Assembly (NCBI RefSeq): GCF_001984055.1
Contig: NZ_LYVO01000053.1
Span: 1 to 49,266, forward strand
Direction: 5' to 3'
DNA length: 49,266 nt
Source: Variovorax sp. KK3
GTDB taxonomy: Bacteria; Pseudomonadota; Gammaproteobacteria; Burkholderiales; Burkholderiaceae_C
In this document: positions 34,339-44,778 of the stretch, piece by piece
Layout of the letters: every line of letters starts with the position of its first letter
Position numbering within the stretch: position 1 is the first letter of the stretch
Position numbers and translations under genes: made by a program
The notes under the pieces: generated by a model
Told to the model about the DNA's origin: nothing
Databases searched by the model: none
What the model saw: the letters and a program-made list of their open reading frames with translations, nothing else

Positions 34339-35150
34339 ATGAAGACAAGCGTTTCCGCAAGCGCAGCATCTTCCTGCTGCTCTACATCCTGTTCGCCCTG
34401 TTGCCCATCTACTGGATGATCAACATGAGCTTCAAGACGAACGAGGAGATCCTGTCGAGCTTCTCGTTCTTTCCGCAGCAGTTCACCTGGGCTAACTACG
34501 CGCGCATCTTCACCGACGAGTCGTGGTACTCGGGCTACATCAACAGCCTGATCTACGTGGGCATCAACACGGTGGTGTCGCTCGTGGTCGCGCTGCCGGC
34601 GGCCTATGCGTTCTCGCGCTATTCCTTCCTGGGCGACAAGCACATCTTCTTCTGGCTGCTGACCAACCGGATGACGCCGCCGGCGGTCTTCCTGCTGCCA
34701 TTCTTCCAGCTCTACACCACGGTCGGGTTGATGGACACGCACCTGGGCGTGGCGCTGGCGCACCTGCTGTTCAACGTGCCGCTGGCCGTGTGGATCCTGG
34801 AAGGCTTCATGAGCGGCATTCCGCGCGAGATCGACGAGACGGCCTACATCGACGGCTACTCGTTCCCGCGCTTCTTCCTCACGATCTTCCTGCCGCTGAT
34901 CAAGGCCGGCGTGGGCGTCGCGGCCTTCTTCTGCTTCATGTTCAGCTGGGTCGAACTGCTGCTGGCGCGCACGCTGACCAGCGTGAATGCCAAGCCCATC
35001 GTCGCGACGATGACGCGCACGGTGAGCGCGTCGGGCATGGATTGGGCCACGCTCGCTGCGGCGGGCGTGCTGACGATCGTGCCGGGCGCGATCGTGATCT
35101 GGTTCGTGCGGCACTACATCGCGAAGGGCTTCGCGATGGGCCGGGTTTAG
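34335..35150 (+). CDS. glpQ: Glycerol ABC importer permease
   Basis: 271 residues from ATG 34335, a 4-bp overlap with glpP. It is MalG/UgpE-like, with six membrane helices and the EAA-type loop reading IPREIDETAYIDGYSFPRFF. It forms the second half of the heterodimeric membrane domain. The gene is followed by a 63-bp gap that contains a perfect hairpin (35160-35180) before glpU. The symbol follows the Rhizobium transporter and is unrelated to glycerophosphodiester phosphodiesterase GlpQ. Confidence 0.94.
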
Positions 35151-35159
35151 GTGTTTACT

Positions 35160-35180
35160 CCCTCTCCCTCTGGGAGAGGG
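35160..35180. repeat. Perfect hairpin inside the glp operon
   Basis: CCCTCTCCC and GGGAGAGGG form a 9-bp stem with a 3-nt loop, between glpQ and glpU. Short CCCTCTCCC-type palindromes of this kind are common interspersed intergenic repeats in proteobacterial genomes. Without a T-run it is not a terminator. It could set mRNA stability or relative expression of the two halves of the operon. Confidence 0.7.
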
Positions 35181-35213
35181 GACGAAAGAGTCAGACAGAG
35201 AAAGGAGACATCG

Positions 35214-35522
35214 ATGTTCGAATGGATGGTCTGGACCACCCCGGTGGCCGTCTTCTTCTGTTGCATCGCGCTGATGCTGGTCGGCATGACCGTGTGGGAG
35301 CTCAACTCGCCCACCACGCTGCGCCGCGGCTGGCTGCCGATGGACACCACGCGCGGCGACCGGCTCTTCATCGGGCTGCTGGTCGCGGCCTACATCAACC
35401 TCATCTTCATCGGCCTGGCCGGCAAGCTGCAGGAATGGATGTCGCTGGAGGCCGAGCCTTCGATCTGGATCAGCTTCGTGCTGTCGATGGTCGTGCTGGC
35501 GCTGGTCATGCGCAAAGGGTAG
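35214..35522 (+). CDS. glpU: Small membrane protein of the glycerol importer operon (DUF2160 family)
   Basis: 102 residues from ATG 35214, with AAAGGAG at the right distance. It has three hydrophobic segments (VAVFFCCIALMLVGM, LFIGLLVAAYINLIFIGLAG and ISFVLSMVVLALVM) and a short linker with RRGWLPMDTTRGDR. The family is found almost only between the permease and binding-protein genes of this importer type. Its molecular job is not established; it may stabilise the permease complex. Confidence 0.88.
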   Translation: MFEWMVWTTPVAVFFCCIALMLVGMTVWELNSPTTLRRGWLPMDTTRGDRLFIGLLVAAYINLIFIGLAGKLQEWMSLEAEPSIWISFVLSMVVLALVMRKG

Positions 35523-35609
35523 CCGCAGAGTTTTCCAGGCTGGCCGGCTCTCCGCTTTCCCGGGGCCGGCCTGCACAAGATCGGGAAGCAAACCGAGGAG
35601 ACATTGATC

Positions 35610-37340
<1,731 letters not shown>

Positions 37341-37363
37341 ACGCCTGAGCGCACTCGTTTTCG

Positions 37364-37396
37364 GGGCCGCGGTGCGAAGGCGCTGCGGCCCTTTTT
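37364..37396 (+). terminator. Rho-independent terminator of the glp operon
   Basis: GGGCCGC (37364-37370) pairs with GCGGCCC (37385-37391), with further partial pairing inside the 14-nt loop, and TTTTT follows at 37392-37396. It lies 24 bp after the glpV stop and is the clearest intrinsic terminator in the window. Confidence 0.9.
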
Positions 37397-37430
37397 GCTT
37401 TGGGGTCTGCGCCTTTGCTAGCCTTTGCCG

Positions 37431-37994
37431 ATGAACCGACGTCGCGACTTCATCTTCTTGGCAGCGGGCCCGCTGCTTCTGTTGCCAGCCCACGCCCAGC
37501 CTGCCGCCGAGGCCATGGCCGACCGCCTGCGTGCCGGGCGCTGTGCCTTGATGTGGCGGCACGGGCAGACCACGCCGGGCGTGGGCGACCCGCCGGGCTT
37601 CGAGCTGTCGCAGTGCGGCACGCAGCGCAACCTGAGCGATGCGGGACGGGCGCAGTCTCGTGCGGCGGGCGACTGGTTCCGCAGCCGCAAGCTGGCGCCG
37701 CGCGCAGTGCGGTCCAGTGCCTGGTGCCGCTGCAGGGACACGGCCGACCTGGCCTTCGGCGCGCACGAGGCCTGGGCACCGCTGAACTCCAGCTTCGGCC
37801 AGGCGCCGGTCGCGCCCGAGGTGCGCGCGCAACTGCTGGCGGGGCTGGCGCGCATTCCGGCGGGTGCCTTCGAGGTCTGGGTCACGCACCAGGTCAACAT
37901 CACCGCCTTTACCGGCGAATCGGTGTCGATGGGCGAGGCCGTGGTGGTGGACCGCGACGGGCGTGTGCTGGCGCGCGGCGGCTTCGGCGCCTGA
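37431..37994 (+). CDS. Exported histidine phosphatase-family protein
   Basis: 187 residues from ATG 37431. The N-terminus MNRRRDFIFLAAGPLLLLPA resembles a twin-arginine signal peptide, so the product is probably periplasmic. The catalytic motif reads MWRHGQTTPG (RHG) and a second conserved His is in VWVTHQVN. The protein is small for the branch. Its substrate is unknown. It follows the glp terminator and converges on the HD-domain gene, whose 3' end is 8 bp away. Confidence 0.87.
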   Translation: MNRRRDFIFLAAGPLLLLPAHAQPAAEAMADRLRAGRCALMWRHGQTTPGVGDPPGFELSQCGTQRNLSDAGRAQSRAAGDWFRSRKLAPRAVRSSAWCRCRDTADLAFGAHEAWAPLNSSFGQAPVAPEVRAQLLAGLARIPAGAFEVWVTHQVNITAFTGESVSMGEAVVVDRDGRVLARGGFGA

Positions 37995-38001
37995 GGCGCG
38001 T

Positions 38002-38622
38002 TCAGCCGATGGCCTGCCGCAGGTTGAGGCGGGCCTGCTCTTCGCGCTCGGCGCGGATTGACGGCGTGAGGTAGAGCGGCTCGCGCGCCAGGAAGCTGCC
38101 CAGGATGTGGCGGCGCCTCGGCTCGAAGACCTCGGGCGGCACGTGCGCGTATTCGAAGCGGATCTGTTGCTCGTATTCGGCGAAGCGCGCCACGGGTGCG
38201 CCGAGGATCGACAGGTCGATGTCGACCAGCAGTTGCGCATCCGGCTCCTGCGGCTGTGCCTGGTGCCGGGTCGCCATCACCAGCGCATGCACGCGCTGCG
38301 CGGCATCGGCTGGTGCGCCTGTTTCTTGCATTGCCCGAACCGCCCAATCGGCGCTGCGCTGCTCGTTGTCGTGGCCGTGCACGTCGTAGATCGCGTCGTG
38401 AAACCAGAGCGCCAGCGCGATCTCGGCCGGTCGCTGCGCATGCGTGCGAACGCGGGCCAGGCCGTCGAGGCATTCGTCCAGGTGCTGCAGCGTGTGGTAG
38501 GCGCGATGCGGTTCGCCGTAGCGGGCCTGCAGTTCGGCGAGCAAGGCGTCGCCGGGCGGCGCGGGCGTGCCGAGTTCAAGCCACGCATCGAGCCAGGCAG
38601 TGCGGCGCGCCTCGGCCTGCAT
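38002..38622 (-). CDS. HD-domain metal-dependent hydrolase
   Basis: 206 residues. The metal-binding residues appear as His43/His47 (YHTLQHLDE), the H75-D76 pair (ALWFHDAIYD) and a downstream Asp in DNEQRSADWA. This matches the small predicted HD phosphohydrolases. The substrate is not known. The gene lies 3 bp behind mltB in the same direction, so they are probably one transcript, though no shared function is evident. Confidence 0.87.
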   Translation of the reverse strand: MQAEARRTAWLDAWLELGTPAPPGDALLAELQARYGEPHRAYHTLQHLDECLDGLARVRTHAQRPAEIALALWFHDAIYDVHGHDNEQRSADWAVRAMQETGAPADAAQRVHALVMATRHQAQPQEPDAQLLVDIDLSILGAPVARFAEYEQQIRFEYAHVPPEVFEPRRRHILGSFLAREPLYLTPSIRAEREEQARLNLRQAIG

Positions 38623-38624
38623 GC

Positions 38625-39683
38625 CTAGTGCTCCATCGCGGCGCGCACTTCGCGCCCCAGTTCGAGCACCGACATGGCGTAGTAGCTGCTCCAGTTGTAG
38701 CGCGTGATCACGTAGAAATTCTGCGTGCCGGCCACGTAGCTGGGCGCGTCGGCGCCGTTCTGCAGCTCGATGAGCGCCAGCAGGCCCTTGTGCCGCTGCG
38801 CTTCGCCCTCGAGCACGGCACCGCCGGCCACGAAGGCATCGGCGCTGAAGCTCGGCAGGATGTCGGGGGCCAGCAGCACGTCTTTCTTGAGGCGGGCGTC
38901 GTCGAAGCCGACGGGGTAGATCGACGGCATGCCGGGCGTCCAGCCGAAGGCCTTGAAGTAGTTGGCCACCGAACCGATCACGTCGACCGTGTTGTTGACC
39001 AGGTCGATGCGGCCGTCGCCGTCGTAGTCGACCGCGTACTTGGCGATGCTGCTCGGCATGAACTGAGGCATGCCCATGGCGCCGGCGTAGCTGCCCACGG
39101 GCACCATCGGGTCTTCGGCCGTGCGGGCCTCGGTGCTCAGAAAGCTCTCGAGCTCGCCGCGGAAGAAGGCCTGGCGCTCGGCCGCGCGCGGATGGCCTTG
39201 GGGGAAATCGAAAGACAGCGTCGCCAGCGCATCGATGACGCGGAAGTTGCCCATGTTGCGGCCGTAGATGGTTTCGACGCCAACGATGCCCACGATGATC
39301 TCGGCCGGCACGCCGAACTCGGTTTCGGCACGGGCCAGCGTGGCGGCATTCGCCTTCCAGAAGCGCACGCCGGCGCCGATGCGCGCGGCGTCGATGAAGC
39401 GGCCGCGGTACACGCGCCAGTTCTTGGCCGTGCCGCGTGGCGCCGGCAGCATGAGGCGCGGCACGTTCGGCAGCAGGCGCGCATTGCCGATGGTGGCGCG
39501 CACCCAGGCGCGGTCGAGATGGCGCCGCGCGGCCACGTCGTCGGCGAAGCGCATGGCGTCGTCGCGCGTGGCGTAGGGCGTTTCGCCGCGCACCACCTTC
39601 TGGGCCGCGGCGGGCGTGGCATGGAAGGCGGCGCCCATCAGGAACAAGGTGGAGAGGAGGGCGGGCGTGAGAAGGCGTCGCAT
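38625..39683 (-). CDS. mltB: Lytic murein transglycosylase B
   Basis: 352 residues from ATG 39683, chosen because it begins the signal peptide MRRLLTPALLSTLFLMGAAF, which is cleaved near AAA-Q. The catalytic Glu is residue 137 in GVETIYGRNMGNF, and AGAMGMPQFMPSSIAKYAVD is the family's substrate-binding segment. It cuts peptidoglycan glycan strands, giving 1,6-anhydro ends. No lipobox Cys is present, so this is a soluble periplasmic form. It is divergent from the second RTX gene, across 218 bp in which no clear promoter motif stands out. Confidence 0.93.
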   Translation of the reverse strand: MRRLLTPALLSTLFLMGAAFHATPAAAQKVVRGETPYATRDDAMRFADDVAARRHLDRAWVRATIGNARLLPNVPRLMLPAPRGTAKNWRVYRGRFIDAARIGAGVRFWKANAATLARAETEFGVPAEIIVGIVGVETIYGRNMGNFRVIDALATLSFDFPQGHPRAAERQAFFRGELESFLSTEARTAEDPMVPVGSYAGAMGMPQFMPSSIAKYAVDYDGDGRIDLVNNTVDVIGSVANYFKAFGWTPGMPSIYPVGFDDARLKKDVLLAPDILPSFSADAFVAGGAVLEGEAQRHKGLLALIELQNGADAPSYVAGTQNFYVITRYNWSSYYAMSVLELGREVRAAMEH

Positions 39684-39901
39684 GGAGGCCGATTGTGCCG
39701 CGCGGGTCGCCGTCGCCTGAAAAAAGCTCGCATCACCGCCAGTGAATGCGCATCGCTGCACTTGGGATTAGCACTTTGCGAAAGATCGACGGGGCGGCGA
39801 CCGAAGTGCGTGCTTTAGTTCAAAGAAGAATTCGCGACTGTCGAAGCGCGGTGGCCGGCGTATGGTGTTCGGCCATCAAATCAGCACGAAGAGGTCTTGG
39901 C

Positions 39902-42712
39902 ATGAGCATTCAGATCGGCACCGCGGGCAACGATCGCTTGAACGGGTCCAGAGAAAACGACACGCTGGAAGGCGGCACGGGCGACGACAGACTCAGCGGC
40001 GGCGCAGGAAGCGACACCTACCGATTCGCACGCGGCTTCGGCAACGACACGATCAACAACTACGACTCCGTTGGCGGCGTCGACCGGATTCAGTTCGCAC
40101 CCGGCATCGCCGCCAGCGACCTGCTCATGAACCGCGTCGGCATGGACCTGCAGCTGACGTTGAGGAACAGCCTCGACAAGCTCACGATCGAAAACTACTT
40201 CACCGGGAGCGGCAAGTTCGCGGTGGACTTCATCGAATTGGGCGACGGCACCAGCTTGAGCGTCGAGCAGGTCAAGACGAGCCTGCTCCAGGGCAAAGGC
40301 GGCAACGACAAGATCACGGGCTACTCGAGCAACGACACGATCGTCGTGGCGTCCGGCAACAGCGAACTGTGCGGGGGTGGGGGGAGCGACGTCTACCGTT
40401 TCTCGGCCGGCTGGGGCCGGGCCACGATCAACAACTACGACAGCAGCGGCGGCAAGACCGACGCCATCGAATTCGCTGCGGGCATCTTGCCCGGTGAAGT
40501 CGTTGCCAGCCGCAGCGGGTCGGACCTGGTGCTGACGCGGGGCGCCGACACCATCGCCGTCAGGAACTACTTCATCGCCGACGCCAACAGCAACTTTGCG
40601 CTGGAAGAAATCCGCTTCGCCAATGGAGTCAGGTGGAACATCGGGACCGTCAAGGACATGGTGTTGCAGGGCACGATCGGCAACGACCGGATCTCCGGCT
40701 ATGCGAGCAACGACACCATCACGGGTGGGACGGGCAACGACACGCTCAGCGGTGGGGCGGGCAGCGATGTCTATCGGTTCGCGCGCGGTTGGGGCCAAGA
40801 CACGATCAACAACTACGACACCGGTGCCAGCATCGATGCGATCACGTTCGCATCGAACATCGCGCCTGCAGACATCACGGTCCGGTTCTCGGGCAACAGC
40901 CTCGTGCTCAGCATGAAGGGCACCACCGACACCATCACCGTGCCCGGCTACCTGAGCAACAACGGCGCAGGCAGTTTCGGCCTGGAGGAGATCCGCTTCG
41001 GCAACGGCGTTACCTGGCGTTTCGACGACGTCAAGGCGAAGTCGCTCGAAAGCACCGACGGCGCAGACGAGATCACAGGCTTGGACACCAACGACACGAT
41101 CAGTGGCGGCGCCGGCGACGACGTGCTTCGAGGCCAGGCGGGCAATGACGATCTCGACGGAGGCCTCGGCGACGATCAGCTCATCGGAGGCGCAGGCAAC
41201 GACCGCCTGCGGGGCGGTGCCGGCAACGACACGCTCGAGGGCGGCGGAGGCAGCGACACCTATCTTTTCACCACCGGCTGGGGCAAGGACATCATCCGCA
41301 ACTTCGATTCCGGCACCGGCAAGACCGATACGATCGAATTCGGCGCCGGGATCATTCCGGCGGACGTCAAGGTGTCGCGTGTGCAAGATGACCTGGTCCT
41401 GAGCCATGGAACGGACGACACCATCACGGTCGAGAAGTTCTTCTTGAGTGATGCCGCCGGCACCTACAAGTTGGAGCAGGTCCGCTTTGCCAACAGCACC
41501 GTCTGGGATATCCCGACGATCAAGACCATGAGCCTGCAAGGCACCGACGGCAACGACGTGATCAAGGGGTTCAGCGGAAACGACATATTGGTTGGTGGCG
41601 CTGGGCAGGATCGGCTCAGCGGCGGGGCTGGCAGCGACATCTATCGCTTCGCACTTGGATGGGGTCAGGACGTAATCGACAACACCGACGCGGGACCAAG
41701 CAAGACCGACGCGATCGAGTTCTTGTCAGGCATCGCGCCGGCCGATATCAAGGTCACCCGCACGGGTGACAACCTGACCTTGCAATACATGCAGACAGAC
41801 AACACGGTGACCGTCGAGAGTTACTTCCTCGACGACGTCACTGGCAAGAAGAAGCTCGAAGAGATTCGCTTCGCCGACGGCACGAAATGGACGACCAACG
41901 ACATCAAGGTCAAAGCCCTGGCCAGCGCCACGACCGCGAACGACGACGCGATCGTCGGGTTTGCCGGCAGCGATATCTTGAATGGCGGGGCCGGCAACGA
42001 CAAGCTCGACGGCAAGGCTGGCAACGACAGGCTCGATGGTGGCGCCGGAAACGATTCCCTCGTGGGCGGTGATGGAAATGATGAGCTTGCCGGAGGTGAC
42101 GGCGATGACGTGCTGGATGGGGGCGCAGGAGCGGATCAACTGGCTGGTGGGGCCGGCAACGACAAGCTCGACGGCAAGGCGGGTAACGACAGGCTCGATG
42201 GAGGGGCCGGGAACGACAACCTCGTTGGCGGTGACGGAGATGATGAGCTGATCGGGGGTGATGGCGATGACGTGCTCGAAGGAGGCGCGGGAGCGGACCG
42301 GCTGGCCGGCAACGCCGGCAACAACACCTACGTCTTCGGCCGTGGTTCGGGCTCCGATACCGTCGCGGACCTCTTCGCAAACGCAAACAACACGGTTGCA
42401 TTCGGTGCAGGGGTGACGGCCGATCAGCTTTGGTTCACCGGCGCGACCGACTCATTGGGTTTTCGAAGCGACTTGATCGTGGGCATCATTGGTACGGATG
42501 ACCGGCTTGTTCTTACGGGTTGGTACCAAGGCCTGGATGCGGTCAAGCAGTTCAAGACCAGTGACGGAAAGGTCCTGTCGAAGAGCAACGTGCAAAGTCT
42601 TATCGATGCGATGGCGGCGTTGACGCCTCCCGTGGCCGGCCAGACCACTTTGCCAGCGGCCTACCGCGCCACGCTCGATCCCGTCATCGCCTCGGCTTGG
42701 GTCAAGGCTTGA
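39902..42712 (+). CDS. RTX protein built of repeated calcium-binding modules, no enzymatic domain seen
   Basis: 936 residues from ATG 39902; the start is placed there because RTX sequence begins at once (GTAGNDRLNGS). Five modules of about 126-160 residues begin near residues 1, 142, 268, 395 and 558. Each has RTX nonamers, an RF..GWG(Q/K)D.I.N(Y/F)D-type strand, a hemolysin-type calcium-binding-related domain and a (S/A)xND linker. A block of pure nonamers (688-806) precedes the 130-residue tail shared with the RTX lipase. There is no N-terminal signal peptide or catalytic domain. A single Cys (157) is unusual in such proteins. Probable roles are as a surface or matrix protein, an adhesin-like layer or a calcium sink. 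Export by the system at 13374 is inferred. Confidence 0.9.
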   Translation: MSIQIGTAGNDRLNGSRENDTLEGGTGDDRLSGGAGSDTYRFARGFGNDTINNYDSVGGVDRIQFAPGIAASDLLMNRVGMDLQLTLRNSLDKLTIENYFTGSGKFAVDFIELGDGTSLSVEQVKTSLLQGKGGNDKITGYSSNDTIVVASGNSELCGGGGSDVYRFSAGWGRATINNYDSSGGKTDAIEFAAGILPGEVVASRSGSDLVLTRGADTIAVRNYFIADANSNFALEEIRFANGVRWNIGTVKDMVLQGTIGNDRISGYASNDTITGGTGNDTLSGGAGSDVYRFARGWGQDTINNYDTGASIDAITFASNIAPADITVRFSGNSLVLSMKGTTDTITVPGYLSNNGAGSFGLEEIRFGNGVTWRFDDVKAKSLESTDGADEITGLDTNDTISGGAGDDVLRGQAGNDDLDGGLGDDQLIGGAGNDRLRGGAGNDTLEGGGGSDTYLFTTGWGKDIIRNFDSGTGKTDTIEFGAGIIPADVKVSRVQDDLVLSHGTDDTITVEKFFLSDAAGTYKLEQVRFANSTVWDIPTIKTMSLQGTDGNDVIKGFSGNDILVGGAGQDRLSGGAGSDIYRFALGWGQDVIDNTDAGPSKTDAIEFLSGIAPADIKVTRTGDNLTLQYMQTDNTVTVESYFLDDVTGKKKLEEIRFADGTKWTTNDIKVKALASATTANDDAIVGFAGSDILNGGAGNDKLDGKAGNDRLDGGAGNDSLVGGDGNDELAGGDGDDVLDGGAGADQLAGGAGNDKLDGKAGNDRLDGGAGNDNLVGGDGDDELIGGDGDDVLEGGAGADRLAGNAGNNTYVFGRGSGSDTVADLFANANNTVAFGAGVTADQLWFTGATDSLGFRSDLIVGIIGTDDRLVLTGWYQGLDAVKQFKTSDGKVLSKSNVQSLIDAMAALTPPVAGQTTLPAAYRATLDPVIASAWVKA
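41991..42314 (+). repeat. Tandem 162-bp duplication within the second RTX gene
   Basis: Copy 1 (41991-42152) and copy 2 (42153-42314) each encode 54 residues, which is six nonamers. Both start GNDKLDGKAGNDRLDGGAGN and differ at only a few codons. Phase and reading frame are preserved. The copies look like a recent unequal exchange that lengthens the calcium-binding roll. Confidence 0.85.
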
Positions 42713-42720
42713 GCATTTGC

Positions 42721-42748
42721 GGACGAGCAGGCGCTGCGGGCCTCGTCC
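42721..42748. terminator. Hairpin between convergent RTX gene and tgpA
   Basis: GGACGAG (42721-42727) pairs with CTCGTCC (42742-42748) around a 14-nt GC-rich loop, eight bases after the RTX stop and four before the tgpA stop. No T-run is present, so efficiency as an intrinsic terminator is doubtful. Confidence 0.4.
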
Positions 42749-42752
42749 GGCG

Positions 42753-44750
42753 TCATCGAGGCCAACGCATGCGCCTGAACTCCGCGCGCAATTGCGATAA
42801 GCCAGCCCCCGGAGATGCCGCATAGCGCTGCACCTCCAGCCGCATCAGCCAATCCTGGGCCGCCTGTGTTCCGTTGCCGAAGCGCTCGGCCAGTCGAGCG
42901 GCCATCTCGCGAGGTGGCGTGGCCTCCGACAGTTCGATGCCCGCCTGCGCGAGCCGCACACGCGCCTGTTCCAGCAGCCGCAGCCACGGGTCATGCTGGC
43001 TGCGCTCCCACAACGTCCACCCAGCGCCCGCCAGGCTGGCGAGCACCAGCAAGACCAGCAGCACCGTGGCCAGGTCCTGCAGGCTGGGCGCATCGAAGCC
43101 CAGGTCCTTGAGCAGGTCCAGCTGCCGGCTCTGCGTGTAGTTGAGCACCCACTGGTTCCAGCCGTTGTTCAGGGCCTCCCAGGCCGCGCGCAGGTTCTGT
43201 GCGAGCGTGGGGCTCATCGCGCCGACGGCGCCGGCGAACAGGCCCGGCTGCGCCACCAGCCGCTGGAACTGGCCGATGCGGTCTGGCGAGATCGCGGCGG
43301 TGGGATCGACCCTCACCCAGCCGCGGCCTTCCTGCCATACCTCGGCCCAGGCGTGGGCATCGCTGTTGCGCAGCGTCCAGTAGCCGTCCACGCTGTTGGC
43401 CTCGCCGCCTTGGTAGCCGGTGACGATGCGCGACGGGACGTCCAGGGCCCGCATCAGCACCACGAAGGCCGAAGCGATGTGCTCGCAGAAGCCGGCCTTC
43501 TTGTCGAACCAGAACTCGTCGGCCGTTTCGTTGCCGTAGATGCCCGGGTCCAGCGTGTAGCTGTAGCCGCCGGTGCGCAACCGCTGCAGCGCTGCGCGGA
43601 CGTAGGCCGGCGTGTCGGCATCGGCCAGGGCGGGGTCGCTCTTCATCTGCGCGGCCAGCGCGACGGTGCGCGGGTTGGAGCCGGACGGCAGCGCCAGGTC
43701 GTCGCGCAGGCTGGCGTCGCGGCGTACCGGGCCGCTGTCGAACTGCGTGAAGCTGCGGGCGCGGTAGCGCACCAGGTCACCGATGGCACGGTTCGTCACC
43801 CATTGCAGCTCGGGCGTGCCGAAGAGCTGGTAGCCGGGCAACTCGGGCCGCGCGGGCGTCGCATCGAGCGTGAGCAGCCAGGGGCGGTTGGCCGGCTCGA
43901 GCGTGACCTCGTAGCCATAGGGCTCGCCCCGCACGCGCAGGTTCTGCGGCGAGCCGAAGCGCGAGAAGGGCGGCGCCGCCGTCCATTCGCGGCCATCGAA
44001 CTGCGTCAGGACCGGGCCGCGGAAGTACATGTCCTGCTGTGCCGGCACGCGGTTGTCGTCGAACTTGATGCGCGCGGCGATGCCGTCGTCCAGGGCCAAC
44101 TGCGCGATGGTGCCGACACGCATCGTGTTCGACAGGCCGGTGCGGCCCGCCATCGCGTCGCCCGGCGTGCCCCACAGCGGCGCCATGCGCGGAAAGAGCA
44201 GGAACAGCGCCAGCATGATCGGCGCGCCCAGCAGCGCCATCCAGCCGGCGGTGCGCGCGGCCTGCATGAGCGGTGGTCGGCCCACGGGCATGTGGGCGTT
44301 GACCAGCGCTGTCAGCAGGCCCAGCAGCGCCAGCAGCATCGCGAAGGCAGTGGGCAGCGACTGCGAATAGAAGAAGTTCGTGAGCATCGTGAAGAAGCCC
44401 AGAAAGAACACCACGAAGGCATCGCGGCGTGCGCGCAGCTCCAGCGTCTTGAGCGCCAGCAGGATCACGATCAGTGTCACGCCCGGGTCGCGGCCGAGCA
44501 GCGTGCGGTGGGTGGCGTAGGTGGCGGCCAGCGTGACGGCGAGCAGGCCGGCGCGCCACCACTTGCTCGGCAGCGGCCTGGCCTGCACCGCCAGCGTGCC
44601 GCGCCACACCAGCACCACGGCCGCGAGCGTGCTGCACCACCAGGGAATGTTGGGCAACTGCGGCAACAGGATCAGCGCGATCACCGCGAGCAGGAAGACC
44701 GTGTCGCGGGCTTCGCGCGGAAGCGCCTGGAGCTTGCGGGAGAGCTTCAT
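42753..44750 (-). CDS. tgpA: TgpA-family membrane transglutaminase (DUF3488 + transglutaminase-like)
   Basis: 665 residues. Several membrane helices fill the first ~190 residues. A periplasmic transglutaminase-like domain follows with Cys422 (KKAGFCEHIASAF), His466 (SDAHAWAEVW) and Asp482 (VRVDPTAA). A further membrane helix lies at ~560-585, with a short cytoplasmic tail carrying a DUF4129-like segment. This is the TgpA architecture, essential in Pseudomonas aeruginosa. It is the last gene of a moxR-DUF58-tgpA operon. The natural substrate is unknown. Confidence 0.93.
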   Translation of the reverse strand: MKLSRKLQALPREARDTVFLLAVIALILLPQLPNIPWWCSTLAAVVLVWRGTLAVQARPLPSKWWRAGLLAVTLAATYATHRTLLGRDPGVTLIVILLALKTLELRARRDAFVVFFLGFFTMLTNFFYSQSLPTAFAMLLALLGLLTALVNAHMPVGRPPLMQAARTAGWMALLGAPIMLALFLLFPRMAPLWGTPGDAMAGRTGLSNTMRVGTIAQLALDDGIAARIKFDDNRVPAQQDMYFRGPVLTQFDGREWTAAPPFSRFGSPQNLRVRGEPYGYEVTLEPANRPWLLTLDATPARPELPGYQLFGTPELQWVTNRAIGDLVRYRARSFTQFDSGPVRRDASLRDDLALPSGSNPRTVALAAQMKSDPALADADTPAYVRAALQRLRTGGYSYTLDPGIYGNETADEFWFDKKAGFCEHIASAFVVLMRALDVPSRIVTGYQGGEANSVDGYWTLRNSDAHAWAEVWQEGRGWVRVDPTAAISPDRIGQFQRLVAQPGLFAGAVGAMSPTLAQNLRAAWEALNNGWNQWVLNYTQSRQLDLLKDLGFDAPSLQDLATVLLVLLVLASLAGAGWTLWERSQHDPWLRLLEQARVRLAQAGIELSEATPPREMAARLAERFGNGTQAAQDWLMRLEVQRYAASPGAGLSQLRAEFRRMRWPR

Positions 44751-44778
44751 GTCGGCCGATCGAGGCGCGTGGCGTGCA

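Noticed and set aside
39746..39901. Upstream N-terminal extension of the second RTX protein
   Set aside because: The 52 extra residues have no RTX character and no ribosome-binding site; ATG 39902 begins directly with the conserved module.
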